From: Aliiroseovarius sp. Z3
GTDB lineage: Bacteria > Pseudomonadota > Alphaproteobacteria > Rhodobacterales > Rhodobacteraceae
Length of the DNA stretch: 64,000 bases
Direction of reading: 5' to 3'
NCBI RefSeq assembly: GCF_029105185.1
Contig: NZ_JAFMZK010000010.1
Location: forward strand, 118,197 to 182,196
Shown: piece by piece, positions 1-9,293 of the stretch
How positions within the stretch are numbered: position 1 is the stretch's first letter
Layout: each line of letters opens with the position of its first letter
The notes under the pieces: model-generated
What the model was told of the DNA's origin: nothing
The model's database searches: none
Seen by the model: the letters and a program-made list of their open reading frames with translations, nothing else
Translations under genes and position numbers: made by a program

Positions 1-96
1 CTCGTGATACTCATAGGCGTGCGTATCGTCAGGGCCAATCGGCTCGGCGGTGAAGCTGAGCGTGCGGCCACGCAGAAGGGTTTGCGGCGAAGTCAT
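1..96 (-). CDS. guaD: Guanine deaminase, N-terminal fragment (cut by window edge)
   Basis: Only the first 32 codons are in the window. Read on the minus strand from the ATG at 96, the protein begins MTSPQTLLRGRTLSF and continues through FTAEPIGPDDTHAYEYHE, which resembles the start of guanine deaminases from Rhodobacterales. The enzyme would convert guanine to xanthine, the substrate of the xanthine dehydrogenase encoded upstream on the same strand. The catalytic HxH motif lies outside the window, so the call rests on the N-terminal resemblance and on context. A terminator-like hairpin separates it from the permease gene upstream. Confidence 0.6.
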   Translation of the reverse strand, partial: MTSPQTLLRGRTLSFTAEPIGPDDTHAYEYHE

Positions 97-110
97 AGCG
101 TATTCCGTTC

Positions 111-145
111 AAGAAAAGGCACAGGACGCACGACGCGCCCTGTGC
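111..145 (-). terminator. Intrinsic terminator after the permease gene
   Basis: Read on the minus strand, GCACAGGGCGC and GCGTCCTGTGC form an 11-bp stem (one G-U pair) with a 5-nt loop, followed by CTTTTCTTG. It lies between the permease stop (168) and the guaD start (96), so it probably ends or attenuates the xdhABC-permease transcript before guaD. Confidence 0.72.
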
Positions 146-167
146 TGAGTTTGGGCGAAAGGGAGGG

Positions 168-1751
168 CTATTCGCCCGGCGTAATTTGCGGCTCGTCCGT
201 CGGCAGGTTCTTGTTCACGATCTCGTCTTCCTTGTGGAATTGCGGATAGATGAACAGGAAAGCCGCCGCGATCAGGTAACCCATGCTGACGCCGCTGAAG
301 CTGGGCCAGTGCAGGCTGGCGGAGTGGATGATACCAACCAGCGACATGCCACAGGCGGCAAGCGCAAAGCCACCGGCGTTGCGGAACCGTCCGTCAATCA
401 CACTGGCCACGATGGCGCCCCAGATCAGGCCGGTCAGAATGGCCCCCTGGCTGAGGGCCAGATGGCCTTCGAAATGCGCGCCTTGCTGCAACAGCGCGGC
501 GGTGAGCGCCTCGTCCCCCAGTTGCGGCAGGCCTTCGACCCCGGTTGCGCCAAGCGCGCCCATCAAAGACCCCCACTTGGTGACAAGGAAGGACGAGACA
601 TGCGGCATCATCGCGATGGTCACAGCCGCCATATGCTCGGTTTTCACGGAATGCGCCGTGTTTGTAATCAGGCTCAGCGCCACGAAGACCAGAACCGGTG
701 CTGCGGCGGCCACGGGGATCAGGTTGTTCAGGAAGGCCAGAAGCCCAAAGAACGCCGCGAAGGGAATGACCAGACCGACCGCGATGATATAGCCTGAATG
801 CGCGCCCATCCGCTTGTAAGCCGGGTGGCCGATATAGGCGGTGGTGGGGAAGGGCGAGCCAAAGACCGCGCCGATCATCGTGCCGACGCCATCCGTCACC
901 TGACAGGTCGCGACCGGGTAGTGGTCGCCAGCGGCCTCGGCGCTTTCGACGTTGTTCATGGTTTCGATGAAGTTGTAGATTTGCACCGGCACCAGAACCA
1001 GAAACAGCTCGGGATTGGCAAACAGGTGCTGAATACCGGCAATCAGGTCGCCGATATAAGGAACGGGGGGATAGAAGCCCACGCCGTCGAAACTGACCGA
1101 AGCCTTGCCCATGGCCAGAGCCACGACGGTGCCGACGATCAGCGCCAGAAGACCGGCGGGAATGTTGAAGGGCAGGCGGAAGCGCCCGACCAGACCCCAC
1201 AGGATGATGATCATCGAGGCAAAGCCGATGAACGGGTCTTCGAACACGGTGGCCAGCGGCACGGTGCCGATGAACACCAGCGCGATGCCGCAAAGCGTGC
1301 CCAGCATGCCCGCACGGGGCGTCACGCGTTTCAGCCACGGGCCGACAATGGCGCCAAGGCCCGCGACGATCCCGCCCATGAAGCCCGCGCCGATGCCTAC
1401 CTGCCACGCAAGGGTTGCGTCGTTGGTGGACCAATAGATCGGCCCGATCACCCCGAACAGATAGACAAACATCACGGGAGTCGAGATGCCATAGGGCAGG
1501 GCGGTCACGTCACGCCCGTGCCGGGCGGCGGCGCGTTTGGCTAGCCATGTATAGACCGCCACACCGGCCATAATCGCCACGGCGGCGCCGGGCAGGATGC
1601 GGCCGAACACGATCTCGGCGGGCATGTTGAATACGAACTGGCAGACCCCTGCCAGCACGATCAGGTTGATCAGGTTGTCGGTAAACAGCGCCCAGAACGC
1701 GCTGAAGTCATTGCGCGCAAAAAGCTTGTAGTTATACGTTGTCCCGTCCAT
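168..1751 (-). CDS. NCS2-family purine/xanthine permease
   Basis: A 527-residue, very hydrophobic inner-membrane protein with about 12-14 predicted membrane segments. It resembles NCS2/AzgA-like nucleobase permeases, with conserved stretches such as ETMNNVESAEAAGDHYP and FGSPFPTTAYIGHPAYKRMG. These proteins import purine bases or oxidised purines, usually with protons. It lies 27 bp downstream of xdhC on the same strand, as the last gene of an xdhA-xdhB-xdhC-permease unit, so xanthine, hypoxanthine or guanine uptake is the natural role. The exact substrate cannot be read from sequence. A second, unrelated NCS2 permease lies at 15342-16778. Confidence 0.82.
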   Translation of the reverse strand: MDGTTYNYKLFARNDFSAFWALFTDNLINLIVLAGVCQFVFNMPAEIVFGRILPGAAVAIMAGVAVYTWLAKRAAARHGRDVTALPYGISTPVMFVYLFGVIGPIYWSTNDATLAWQVGIGAGFMGGIVAGLGAIVGPWLKRVTPRAGMLGTLCGIALVFIGTVPLATVFEDPFIGFASMIIILWGLVGRFRLPFNIPAGLLALIVGTVVALAMGKASVSFDGVGFYPPVPYIGDLIAGIQHLFANPELFLVLVPVQIYNFIETMNNVESAEAAGDHYPVATCQVTDGVGTMIGAVFGSPFPTTAYIGHPAYKRMGAHSGYIIAVGLVIPFAAFFGLLAFLNNLIPVAAAAPVLVFVALSLITNTAHSVKTEHMAAVTIAMMPHVSSFLVTKWGSLMGALGATGVEGLPQLGDEALTAALLQQGAHFEGHLALSQGAILTGLIWGAIVASVIDGRFRNAGGFALAACGMSLVGIIHSASLHWPSFSGVSMGYLIAAAFLFIYPQFHKEDEIVNKNLPTDEPQITPGE

Positions 1752-1778
1752 GACGGTCTCCTCCTCTGTGACCTGTGG

Positions 1779-2675
1779 TCAGTCACGCGCCTGAAGGGCG
1801 GTGCTATCCTTTCGGTCTGATTGATTGCCCGTGATGGGCGCTCCCATGTCCCATTGCTGGGGGTTCGCGGCAGTTTCAGAGGTCAAATCAGCGATCACTT
1901 CCGCCGCCACGAAAGCCGCGATGACGCTGGGCCGCTTGTCGCGGCTGCCGCTTGCCCCGATGGGGCAAATCAAGTGTTCGGTGCTGTGATCGTCGCCATG
2001 CTGGCGGACCCAGTTGCGAAACTTGGCGCGCTTGGTGGCCGACCCGATCATGCCGACATAGGCCGTATCGCCCTTTTCCAACGCGGCAAGTGTCAGCAAG
2101 AAATCAAGCGCATGGTCATGGGTCAGCACGACAAAGGCGCTGCCGGCAGGCGCGTTGGCGATGTCAACCTCGGGGATCACGCTGAGCCTTGTTTCGACAT
2201 CGGCGCGGCACTGGGTCAGTTCCTCCTCGCGGCTGTCGATCAGGATGCAGCGGACCGGCATGTGCTGGAACACATCGGCCAGCGCGCGGCCCACGTGACC
2301 TGCCCCCATGACATAGACATGGGGCAGATGCGCGGCCTGATCCTGCGCGCGCATCAGAGCGTCATGCTTGTCGGCCCGGCGCATCCGCGCCAGCGACAGC
2401 TCGACCCGCCCCCCGCAACACTGGCCGATTTCGGGGCCAAGCGGCACGTCCAGATCAAGGTTCAGAACGCCACCCGTCAGCATGTCACGGGCGCGGTCTA
2501 TGGCGATGAACTCCAACTGCCCGCCGCCGATGGTGCCCCACAGACGGTCCCGCGTCACGAACATCTCGGTCCCTTCGTTGCGCGGGGACGAGCCGCGCAC
2601 CCGGGTCAGGGTCACGCGAATGACCGGCCCGTTCCGGGACAGAAAGTCGGACAGGGTGCGCACGGGCTGGGCCAT
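1779..2675 (-). CDS. xdhC: Xanthine dehydrogenase accessory protein XdhC
   Basis: 298 residues. XdhC binds molybdenum cofactor, promotes its sulfuration and delivers it to the XdhB subunit. The N-terminal XdhC/CoxI domain contains GTIGGGQLEFIA, and the C-terminal Rossmann part contains YVMGAGHVGRALADV near residue 125. The gene starts 3 bp after the xdhB stop, so translational coupling is likely. It is cytoplasmic. It is the third gene of the xdhABC order, the same order as in Rhodobacter capsulatus. No oddities are visible. Confidence 0.93.
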   Translation of the reverse strand: MAQPVRTLSDFLSRNGPVIRVTLTRVRGSSPRNEGTEMFVTRDRLWGTIGGGQLEFIAIDRARDMLTGGVLNLDLDVPLGPEIGQCCGGRVELSLARMRRADKHDALMRAQDQAAHLPHVYVMGAGHVGRALADVFQHMPVRCILIDSREEELTQCRADVETRLSVIPEVDIANAPAGSAFVVLTHDHALDFLLTLAALEKGDTAYVGMIGSATKRAKFRNWVRQHGDDHSTEHLICPIGASGSRDKRPSVIAAFVAAEVIADLTSETAANPQQWDMGAPITGNQSDRKDSTALQARD

Positions 2676-2678
2676 GGG

Positions 2679-4997
2679 TCAGCCCGCCGCCTTCAGGCGT
2701 TCGACGGCCATCAGCACACGTTCGGGCGTGGCGGGGGCGTCCAGACGCGGGCAGATGCGATAATCGGCGACCGAGGCAACAGCCATCGACAAGGCCTCGA
2801 ACACCGAAATGCCCAGCATGAAAGGCGGCTCACCCACCGCTTTTGACCGCTTGATTGTCAATTCGCGGTTTTCCGACCAGTCGGCCAGCTTCACGTTGAA
2901 CACGCGCGGCCGGTCAGAGGCCAGCGGGATCTTGTAGGTCGACGGCGCATGGGTGCGCAAACGGCCTGCATCGTCCCACCACAGCTCTTCCGTGGTCAGC
3001 CAGCCCATGCCCTGAATGAACGCGCCTTCGACCTGTCCCTTGTCCAGAACGGGGTTCAGCGACCGGCCCACATCATGCAGGATGTCGGTGCGGTCCACCC
3101 GGTATTCGCCGGTCAGCGTGTCGATCGTGACCTCGGAGCAGGCCGCGCCATAGGCGTAGTAATAGAAGGGCCGCCCCTTGCCCGACGCGCGGTCCCAGTG
3201 GATTTTCGGCGTTTTGTAGAAACCCGCGGCGGAAAGCTGAACCCGCGCCATATAGGCCTGTTTGATGAAGGCATCGAAGGAAAGAACCTCGTCCCCGATA
3301 CGCACCTGATTGGGTTCGAATTGCACGGCGTCGGGGGCGACGTTCCATTTCTCGGCGGCGAAATTGACCAAACGCGCCTTGATCTGTTCAACCGCGTTCA
3401 GCGCGGCCATACCGTTCAGGTCGGTGCCCGACGACGCGGCGGTGGCGGATGTGTTCGGCACTTTCTCGGTCGTGGTCTTGGTGATCTTGATGCGGTCGAA
3501 GTCAACCTGGAACGCTTCGGCCACCACCTGGGCGACCTTGGTGTTCAGGCCCTGACCCATTTCGGTGCCGCCGTGGTTCAGGTGGATCGAGCCGTCGTTA
3601 TAGACATGCACCAGCGCACCCGCCTGATTATACCATGTCGCAGTGAACGAGATGCCGAACTTGACCGGCGTCAGCGCGATGCCCCTTTTCAGAACGCGCG
3701 AGGTGGCGTTGAAGTCGAGGATCGCCGCGCGCCGCGCGCGGTAGTCCGCGCTGTCCTCCAACTCACCCACCAGACGGTCAAGAATGCTATCCTCGACCTC
3801 TTGGTGATAAGGGGTCAGGTCGCGACCCTTGCCGCCATAGAAATTGGCCTTGCGCACATCCAGCGGGTCTTGCCCGGTGGCGAAGGCGATTTCTTCGATG
3901 ATGCGTTCGGCGGCGATTACCCCTTGCGGGCCGCCAAAGCCGCGAAACGCGGTGTTCGAGACCGTGTTGGTCTTCATCGGGTGACTGACCAGCCGCACAT
4001 TCGGATAGAAATAGGCGTTGTCCGCGTGAAACAGCGCACGGTCCGTGACCGGGCCGGACAGGTCCGATGTATAGCCACAGCGCGCGGCAAAGGTGCCGTC
4101 CACAGCCTCGATCCGGCCCGCGTCATCGAAGGCCACGTCATAGTCGATCACGAAGTCATGCCGCTTGCCGGTGGCGGTCATGTCCTGATCGCGGTCGGGG
4201 CGGATTTTCACCGCACGGCCCCATTTCTTGGCGGCCATTGCGGCGACCACACAGAACAGGTTCATCTGGCTTTCCTTGCCGCCAAACCCGCCGCCCATCC
4301 GGCGCACGTTCACCGTGACCGCGTTCGAGGGCACGCCAAGCACATGGGCGACCATATGCTGTGCCTCGCTCGGGTGCTGGGTTGAACAGTGGACGACCAC
4401 GTCGTCATCCTCGCCGGGGATGGCGAAGGCGATATGGCCTTCCAGATACATGTGGTCCTGCCCGCCCACTTCCATCCGGCCCTTGATGCGGTTGGTGGCC
4501 GTCTCAAAGGCCGGCTCCACCGCGCCGCGTTCCAGCTTCAGGGGCGCGGTGACATGGGGATAACCTGCATCCTGCGCGGCAATCGGGTCCAGCGCGTGGG
4601 GCAAAACCTCGCAGTCAACCTTGGCCAGTTCGGCGGCCCGGCGCGCGACGTCACGGGTTTCGGCGATGACGGCAAACAGGGGCTGGCCGTGAAACTGGAT
4701 CTTGTCGGTGGGAAACACCGGCTCGTCATTCTGCCCGGTGGGGCTGATGTCGTTGTGGCCCGGAATGTCGGCGGCGGTCAGCACACCCACCACACCGGGG
4801 GCAGCGCGCACGGCGTCAAGGTCAAGGCTGCGGATAGCGGCATGGGCCACGTCCGACACGCCCAGATAAGCGTGCAGGGTGCCCACGGGTTCGACGATAT
4901 CGTCGGTATAGTCAGCCGCGCCTGTGACATGTTTGGTGGCACTGTCATGGATGCGGTCTGTATGGGCGGCACCACGGATGGATACATTGTCTTTCAT
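2679..4997 (-). CDS. xdhB: Xanthine dehydrogenase, molybdopterin-binding large subunit
   Basis: 772 residues, the usual length for XdhB. It carries the molybdopterin site that hydroxylates hypoxanthine to xanthine and xanthine to urate, working with the FeS/FAD subunit encoded 12 bp upstream. Visible landmarks are MGGGFGGKE in the first half, the FRGFGGPQG loop, the GGTEMGQGL motif, and near the C-terminus KAVGEPPFMLG, which contains the catalytic glutamate known from R. capsulatus XDH. It forms an (alpha-beta)2 cytoplasmic enzyme that normally passes electrons to NAD+. Confidence 0.96.
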   Translation of the reverse strand: MKDNVSIRGAAHTDRIHDSATKHVTGAADYTDDIVEPVGTLHAYLGVSDVAHAAIRSLDLDAVRAAPGVVGVLTAADIPGHNDISPTGQNDEPVFPTDKIQFHGQPLFAVIAETRDVARRAAELAKVDCEVLPHALDPIAAQDAGYPHVTAPLKLERGAVEPAFETATNRIKGRMEVGGQDHMYLEGHIAFAIPGEDDDVVVHCSTQHPSEAQHMVAHVLGVPSNAVTVNVRRMGGGFGGKESQMNLFCVVAAMAAKKWGRAVKIRPDRDQDMTATGKRHDFVIDYDVAFDDAGRIEAVDGTFAARCGYTSDLSGPVTDRALFHADNAYFYPNVRLVSHPMKTNTVSNTAFRGFGGPQGVIAAERIIEEIAFATGQDPLDVRKANFYGGKGRDLTPYHQEVEDSILDRLVGELEDSADYRARRAAILDFNATSRVLKRGIALTPVKFGISFTATWYNQAGALVHVYNDGSIHLNHGGTEMGQGLNTKVAQVVAEAFQVDFDRIKITKTTTEKVPNTSATAASSGTDLNGMAALNAVEQIKARLVNFAAEKWNVAPDAVQFEPNQVRIGDEVLSFDAFIKQAYMARVQLSAAGFYKTPKIHWDRASGKGRPFYYYAYGAACSEVTIDTLTGEYRVDRTDILHDVGRSLNPVLDKGQVEGAFIQGMGWLTTEELWWDDAGRLRTHAPSTYKIPLASDRPRVFNVKLADWSENRELTIKRSKAVGEPPFMLGISVFEALSMAVASVADYRICPRLDAPATPERVLMAVERLKAAG

Positions 4998-5009
4998 ATC
5001 GTCAGCTCC

Positions 5010-6473
5010 TTACGCGGTGGCCAGTTGAACGGGGGCGGGGGTGGCGTCGTCATGGTACAGAAAGAACCGGCGCAGAAGGTTCTGGGCCGACAGCATCCGA
5101 TACTCGGATGACGCGCGCCAATCACTCAGGGGTTGGAAATCCTGCGGCAGGGCATTTGCGGCGGCGTCAAACGCCGCTTCGCCCCACGCCTGACCCAACA
5201 GCGCGGCTTCGGCAGCGGCGGCGCGTTTGGGCGTGGCCGCCATTCCACCGAAGGCAATGCGTGCACCGGTGATCACGTTGTCGGTCAGCGTGACGCTGAT
5301 CCCGACCGCGACCGACGAGATATCCTCGTCCCGCCGCTTGGAAATCTTATAGGCCGCATCGCGTTGTCCGGGCGCGGGGCAGGGGACGCGGATGCTTTCG
5401 ACAAACTCACCCGGTTTGCGGTCCTGCTTGCCATAGTCGATGAAGAAATCCTGCAAGGCCATGGTGCGGCGGTCGGAGCCATGGCGCAGCGTGACCTCGG
5501 CCCCCAGCGCGATCAGCACGGGTGGGGTGTCGCCAATGGGCGAGCCGTTGGCGATGTTGCCGCCCACGGTGCCCATGTTGCGCACCTGCCAGCCAGCGAT
5601 CCGGTCCCAATAGGGGGTCAGATGCGGGAAAATCTCGGCGATGGCGTCCTGACATTCGGTATAGGTGGCGGTTGCCCCGATGATCAGCGCATCCCCGTCC
5701 CTGTGCACGGTTTTCATTTCGCGAAGATGGCCGATGAACACGGCGGGGCCGATAGGGCGCAGGAACTTCGTGACCCACAGCCCGACATCGGTGGCACCGG
5801 CGACAATGGTTGCTTTTGGGTGGTCCAGCAGAACCCCGGCCAGATCATCCACATCAGCGGGCAAAATGGCCTGATTATCGGCAGGGCCGGTGACGACGCG
5901 CTGGCCATCCTGCAAATCACGCAGTTGGGCGATGACCGCCTCGCGCTCGGTGTTCAGATGGTCGGCGGACGGGGTGCCATAGCGGCTGACCGCAACCGCT
6001 GCGCGGATGATCGGCTCGTACCCTGTGCAACGGCAAAGGTTGCCTTGCAGCGCGGTTTCAACCTGAGCTTCCGTCGGCTCCGGCGTTTCCATCCACAGCG
6101 CGTACAGAGACATAACGAAGCCGGGTGTGCAGAAGCCGCACTGGCTACCATGGTGATCCACCATCGCCTGTTGCACGGGGTGCAGGCGCCCATCGGGGCC
6201 GGACACATGTTCGATCGTCACCACGTGACACCCATCCAGCGAGGCCAGAAAACGGATACAGGCATTCACCGGTTCATAGGTCAGACCGTCATCGGTCAGC
6301 CGCCCCACCAACACGGTGCAGGCCCCGCAATCGCCTTCCGCACAACCTTCCTTGGTGCCGGTCAGACGCCGGTTCAGACGCAAGTAATCCAGCAATGTCT
6401 GATCCGCGCCGACTTCGGCGACGCTGACGCGTTGCCCATTCAGAAGAAAGTGTATGTGGCTACGATGTGTCAT
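5010..6473 (-). CDS. xdhA: Xanthine dehydrogenase small subunit (2x[2Fe-2S], FAD)
   Basis: 487 residues from the ATG at 6473. That start is preferred over an in-frame ATG 39 bp upstream because AGGAG sits 6 nt before it and the protein then opens MTHRSHIHFLLNGQ like its family. The plant-type ferredoxin domain has Cys44, 49, 52 and 72. The second [2Fe-2S] domain has Cys112, 115, 147 and 149. The CO-dehydrogenase-like FAD domain follows (GGNIANGSPIGDTPP). Electrons pass from the XdhB molybdenum centre through these clusters to FAD and NAD+. The gene is divergent from a LysR regulator with a shared palindrome in the 166-bp intergenic region. Confidence 0.95.
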   Translation of the reverse strand: MTHRSHIHFLLNGQRVSVAEVGADQTLLDYLRLNRRLTGTKEGCAEGDCGACTVLVGRLTDDGLTYEPVNACIRFLASLDGCHVVTIEHVSGPDGRLHPVQQAMVDHHGSQCGFCTPGFVMSLYALWMETPEPTEAQVETALQGNLCRCTGYEPIIRAAVAVSRYGTPSADHLNTEREAVIAQLRDLQDGQRVVTGPADNQAILPADVDDLAGVLLDHPKATIVAGATDVGLWVTKFLRPIGPAVFIGHLREMKTVHRDGDALIIGATATYTECQDAIAEIFPHLTPYWDRIAGWQVRNMGTVGGNIANGSPIGDTPPVLIALGAEVTLRHGSDRRTMALQDFFIDYGKQDRKPGEFVESIRVPCPAPGQRDAAYKISKRRDEDISSVAVGISVTLTDNVITGARIAFGGMAATPKRAAAAEAALLGQAWGEAAFDAAANALPQDFQPLSDWRASSEYRMLSAQNLLRRFFLYHDDATPAPVQLATA

Positions 6474-6563
6474 GGTGGCTCCTGAAAACGGGTCATGTTG
6501 GACCATTCCCAAAAACCATAGCGCGGGTTAATGCGTCCAATAAGGGGCGCAATCGGCAAAGAC

Positions 6564-6582
6564 TTTCAACATATCATTGAAA
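6564..6582. promoter_or_regulatory. Candidate LysR operator between xdhA and the lysR gene
   Basis: TTTCAACATATCATTGAAA has perfect 6-bp inverted arms (TTTCAA/TTGAAA) and contains a T-N11-A core typical of LysR-type regulators. It lies about 90 bp upstream of the xdhA start and 57 bp upstream of the divergent lysR start. The same TTTCA-N9-TGAAA pattern recurs upstream of the allantoinase gene at 13312-13330. Confidence 0.55.
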
Positions 6583-6639
6583 ATCGGCATTGCGCATGGC
6601 ACGCTGGGCGCCAACCACACCGACTGTTGAAAGGCCACC

Positions 6640-7551
6640 ATGTCCTATATCGAAAGCCTCCGCGTCTTCGTGCGCGTTGTCGATTTGGGAAGCATCACGT
6701 CCGGCGGGCGCGATCTGCGCCTGACCCCGGCGGTGGCCAGTAAGCGCATCAAGGAATTGGAAAAACACCTTGGTGTGCGGCTGTTCAATCGCACCACGCG
6801 GTCGCTGTCACCGACCGAGGTGGGCAAGCTGTTTTACCACGAAGCCAAGGCGGTTCTGGAAACGGTGGACATCGCGGAGTCGAAGGTCGCCAACTTCTCG
6901 CACGCCCCGCGCGGCACCATTCGTGTGACCGCGCCCTTGGGCGCCGGACGCCGGATTATTGCGCCTTTGGTGCCCCGTTTTATCGACGCGTTTCCCGACA
7001 CACGGGTGCAAATGCGCCTGTCCGACCGCAAGGTGGACATCATGGCCGACGGTCTGGACGTCGCCTTTTTCATCGGAACGCCCAGCGATTCGAACCTGAA
7101 GCTGCGCAAGATCCACGATTGTGGCCGGGTGTTATGCGCGTCCCCGACATATCTGGCCCGAAACGGAACACCGCAGACACCAGACGACCTGCTGAACGAC
7201 CGGTTCAACTGTCTGCTGCTTAGATATCCCCGCTCGCCCGAGTATTTCTGGGTGCTGCAGACCCAAACCGGCCCGCGCAAGTTTGAGGTTGCGGGCAAAT
7301 ACGATGTCGATGACGGGGACGTTCTGACCGCCTGGGCGCTGGATGGGCGCGGCATCGTGAACAAACCCCGTTTCGACGTGGCCGAGCATTTGCGCGACGG
7401 CAGCCTGATCGAGGTGCTGCCTGACACGCCACCGGTGCCGACGATTTTCGGCTGCCTGTATCCTCACAAGAAGTTGCAGGATCCCAAGATCCGCCTGTTT
7501 GTCGACTTTGTGATCGAGCACAGCAAGCCGCTGTTGGGTGAAGGGCGTTAG
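6640..7551 (+). CDS. LysR-family regulator, probable control of xdh genes
   Basis: 303 residues. An N-terminal winged helix-turn-helix (residues about 1-60, LRVFVRVVDLGSITSGGR, then RLFNRTTRSLSPTEVG) is followed by a LysR substrate-binding domain (PRGTIRVTAPLGAGRR). It is transcribed divergently from xdhA, the usual arrangement for a LysR regulator and its target. It is clearly paralogous to the LysR protein at 11967-12872 (shared SSDRK/LSDRK, SNL(K/R)(L/I)RKI, DC.RVLCASP). The inducer is unknown; a purine or urate-pathway intermediate is a reasonable inference. Its stop codon overlaps by 4 nt the stop of the convergent AsnC-family gene. Confidence 0.87.
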   Translation: MSYIESLRVFVRVVDLGSITSGGRDLRLTPAVASKRIKELEKHLGVRLFNRTTRSLSPTEVGKLFYHEAKAVLETVDIAESKVANFSHAPRGTIRVTAPLGAGRRIIAPLVPRFIDAFPDTRVQMRLSDRKVDIMADGLDVAFFIGTPSDSNLKLRKIHDCGRVLCASPTYLARNGTPQTPDDLLNDRFNCLLLRYPRSPEYFWVLQTQTGPRKFEVAGKYDVDDGDVLTAWALDGRGIVNKPRFDVAEHLRDGSLIEVLPDTPPVPTIFGCLYPHKKLQDPKIRLFVDFVIEHSKPLLGEGR

Positions 7552-8009
7552 ACGTTCAACCCCGTGCCCGTTTTTACGGCATCCATGGACACGAAAGTGC
7601 GAAACTTGCGAATATTGCTGTCCTGAAAGAAGACCCGGCGGGTGAAACCTTCATACGCCGCCATGCTTTCGACGACGACAACCAACATGAAATCTGCCTC
7701 GCCGGTGACATAGAAACACTGCTGCACCTCGGGGGCATCGCGAAACCGGCGCTTCATCAGGTCAATCTCAGCCGGGGTTTCGCTGACCAGTTCGACCTGC
7801 ACGAATATCGTCAGGGGCAGCCCGACCTTGTCCGGGTCGATAACCGCCACGTTGGCGGTGATGACTCCGTCAGCCTCCATTCGGCGAATGCGACGTTGCA
7901 CGGATGGCGCGGACAAGTTCACCGCCTCACCAATCTTCCGTTGGGATGTAGAGGTATCGCGCTGGAGGATACGCAGTATGGCAAGGTCGAAAGCGTCAAG
8001 TTGGGTCAT
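7548..8009 (-). CDS. Lrp/AsnC-family transcriptional regulator
   Basis: 153 residues from ATG 8009. The longer open frame upstream is rejected because family members start M-x-x-LDAFDLAIL as here. The N-terminal helix-turn-helix (residues about 5-55: RKIGEAVNLSAPSVQRRIR) is followed by a RAM ligand-binding domain with the conserved CFYVTGEADFMLVV. Lrp/AsnC proteins sense amino acids. The gene is divergent, with an 87-bp gap, from the diaminopropionate ammonia-lyase gene, so it is probably that operon's regulator. Confidence 0.88.
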   Translation of the reverse strand: MTQLDAFDLAILRILQRDTSTSQRKIGEAVNLSAPSVQRRIRRMEADGVITANVAVIDPDKVGLPLTIFVQVELVSETPAEIDLMKRRFRDAPEVQQCFYVTGEADFMLVVVVESMAAYEGFTRRVFFQDSNIRKFRTFVSMDAVKTGTGLNV

Positions 8010-8062
8010 GTGAAACAAAATTGCACAACACCCCCGAAAAATCAGCGCAAATTTCGGATACC

Positions 8063-8082
8063 TTGCAATATTGTTTCTGCAA
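8063..8082. promoter_or_regulatory. Possible AsnC-family operator upstream of dpaL
   Basis: TTGCA-N10-TGCAA lies in the 87-bp region between the divergent asnC-type gene and dpaL. The arms are short (5 bp), so this is only a candidate; a partial TTGCA also occurs near 8020. Confidence 0.3.
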
Positions 8083-8096
8083 ACACGGAGTTCTTC

Positions 8097-9293
8097 ATGT
8101 ATCTGCACAACAGCCTTCCGACCTATGGCACCCCTCTGGATCCGCGCGATGCCGAAACCCTTGGACGTGCCGGGGCCGATGACGTTGCCCGTATCCTGAC
8201 TTTAAGGGACAACAGCGACCCCACGCCCCTTGTGGCGCTTCCCGGTCTTGCAAAGGCGCTGAACCTTGGCGCGGTGCATCTGAAGGACGAAGGGTATCGG
8301 CTGGGCTTGGGCAGTTTCAAAGCCCTTGGCGGAGCCTACGCATTGATGCGACTGGTGCATAGCGAGGCCGCGCACCAACTGGGCCGCACGATCCCCGTCG
8401 ATGACCTGCTGTCCGACGAGGTGCGCATGATCGCACGCGGCATGACCTTTGCCTGCGCCACCGATGGCAATCACGGGCGGTCCGTCGCACAGGGGGCGCA
8501 GTTGATGGGGGCTAAGGCCGTGATATTCGTCCACGCGGGCGTCAGCCAGTCCCGCATTGACGCCATCGCAGGTTTCGGGGCCGAAATCATGCGCGTGGCG
8601 GGGAATTACGATGACTCGGTCGCGGAGGCGTCAGCCGTTGCGGCCCAAAGGGGCTGGACCGTGCTATCGGATACGTCATGGCCGGGATACGAGAAGATCC
8701 CCGGTTTGGTGATGCAGGGATATACTGCCATCGTCCGCGAAGCGCTGGCAGACCTGCCGCAACCGCCAACCCATGTGTTCCTTCAGGCCGGCGTCGGCGG
8801 CTTTGCCGCGGCCATCGCCGGACATCTGGCCGTGCTGTTAGACAAGGATCGCCCCCATGTCACCGTTGTCGAACCAACCCGGGCGGCATGTGTGCTGGCC
8901 AGTGTCCAGCAACAGCACCCGGTGAAGGTCGAAGAGACCGAGCCAACCGTCATGGCGATGCTGGAATGCTATGAACCATCGAAAGTTGCCTTCCGGGTTC
9001 TGGAACGTGTCGCGGATGGGTTCATGACCGTCGACGAAGACGATGCACCATCGGTCATGCGCCGTCTTGCACACCCTGTTGCCGGCGATCCCGCGATCGT
9101 CGCGGGCGAAAGCGGTGGGGTCGGGCTGGCCGGTGCCATCGCCGTTTTGAAAGACCCGGACCTCGCCGCGAAAATTGGCCTTGGTTCCGATGCACGGCTT
9201 CTGGTGATCAACACCGAAGGCGCAACCGACCCTGCGCTGTATACCGAGATCATCGGCCGCACGCCCGACGCCGTACGGAATGGGCACAAATGA
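8097..9293 (+). CDS. dpaL: Diaminopropionate ammonia-lyase
   Basis: 398 residues from ATG 8097, with GGAG at 8087-8090 just upstream. It is a PLP enzyme of fold type II that splits 2,3-diaminopropionate into pyruvate and two ammonia. The motif LGSFKALGGAYAL places the probable PLP lysine at residue 75, close to Lys77 of the E. coli YgeX enzyme. Length and start (YGTPLDP) fit the family. The stop overlaps the next gene by 4 nt (ATGA), so the two are co-translated. In E. coli the homologue ygeX also sits with an M20 peptidase gene (ygeY) near xanthine dehydrogenase-like genes. Confidence 0.9.
   Translation: MYLHNSLPTYGTPLDPRDAETLGRAGADDVARILTLRDNSDPTPLVALPGLAKALNLGAVHLKDEGYRLGLGSFKALGGAYALMRLVHSEAAHQLGRTIPVDDLLSDEVRMIARGMTFACATDGNHGRSVAQGAQLMGAKAVIFVHAGVSQSRIDAIAGFGAEIMRVAGNYDDSVAEASAVAAQRGWTVLSDTSWPGYEKIPGLVMQGYTAIVREALADLPQPPTHVFLQAGVGGFAAAIAGHLAVLLDKDRPHVTVVEPTRAACVLASVQQQHPVKVEETEPTVMAMLECYEPSKVAFRVLERVADGFMTVDEDDAPSVMRRLAHPVAGDPAIVAGESGGVGLAGAIAVLKDPDLAAKIGLGSDARLLVINTEGATDPALYTEIIGRTPDAVRNGHK

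Noticed and set aside
7784..7796. Additional parS-like site (GTTTCGC half)
   Set aside because: Only one half of the palindrome is present; the GCGAAAC half is missing. It lies in the AsnC-family gene and looks accidental.
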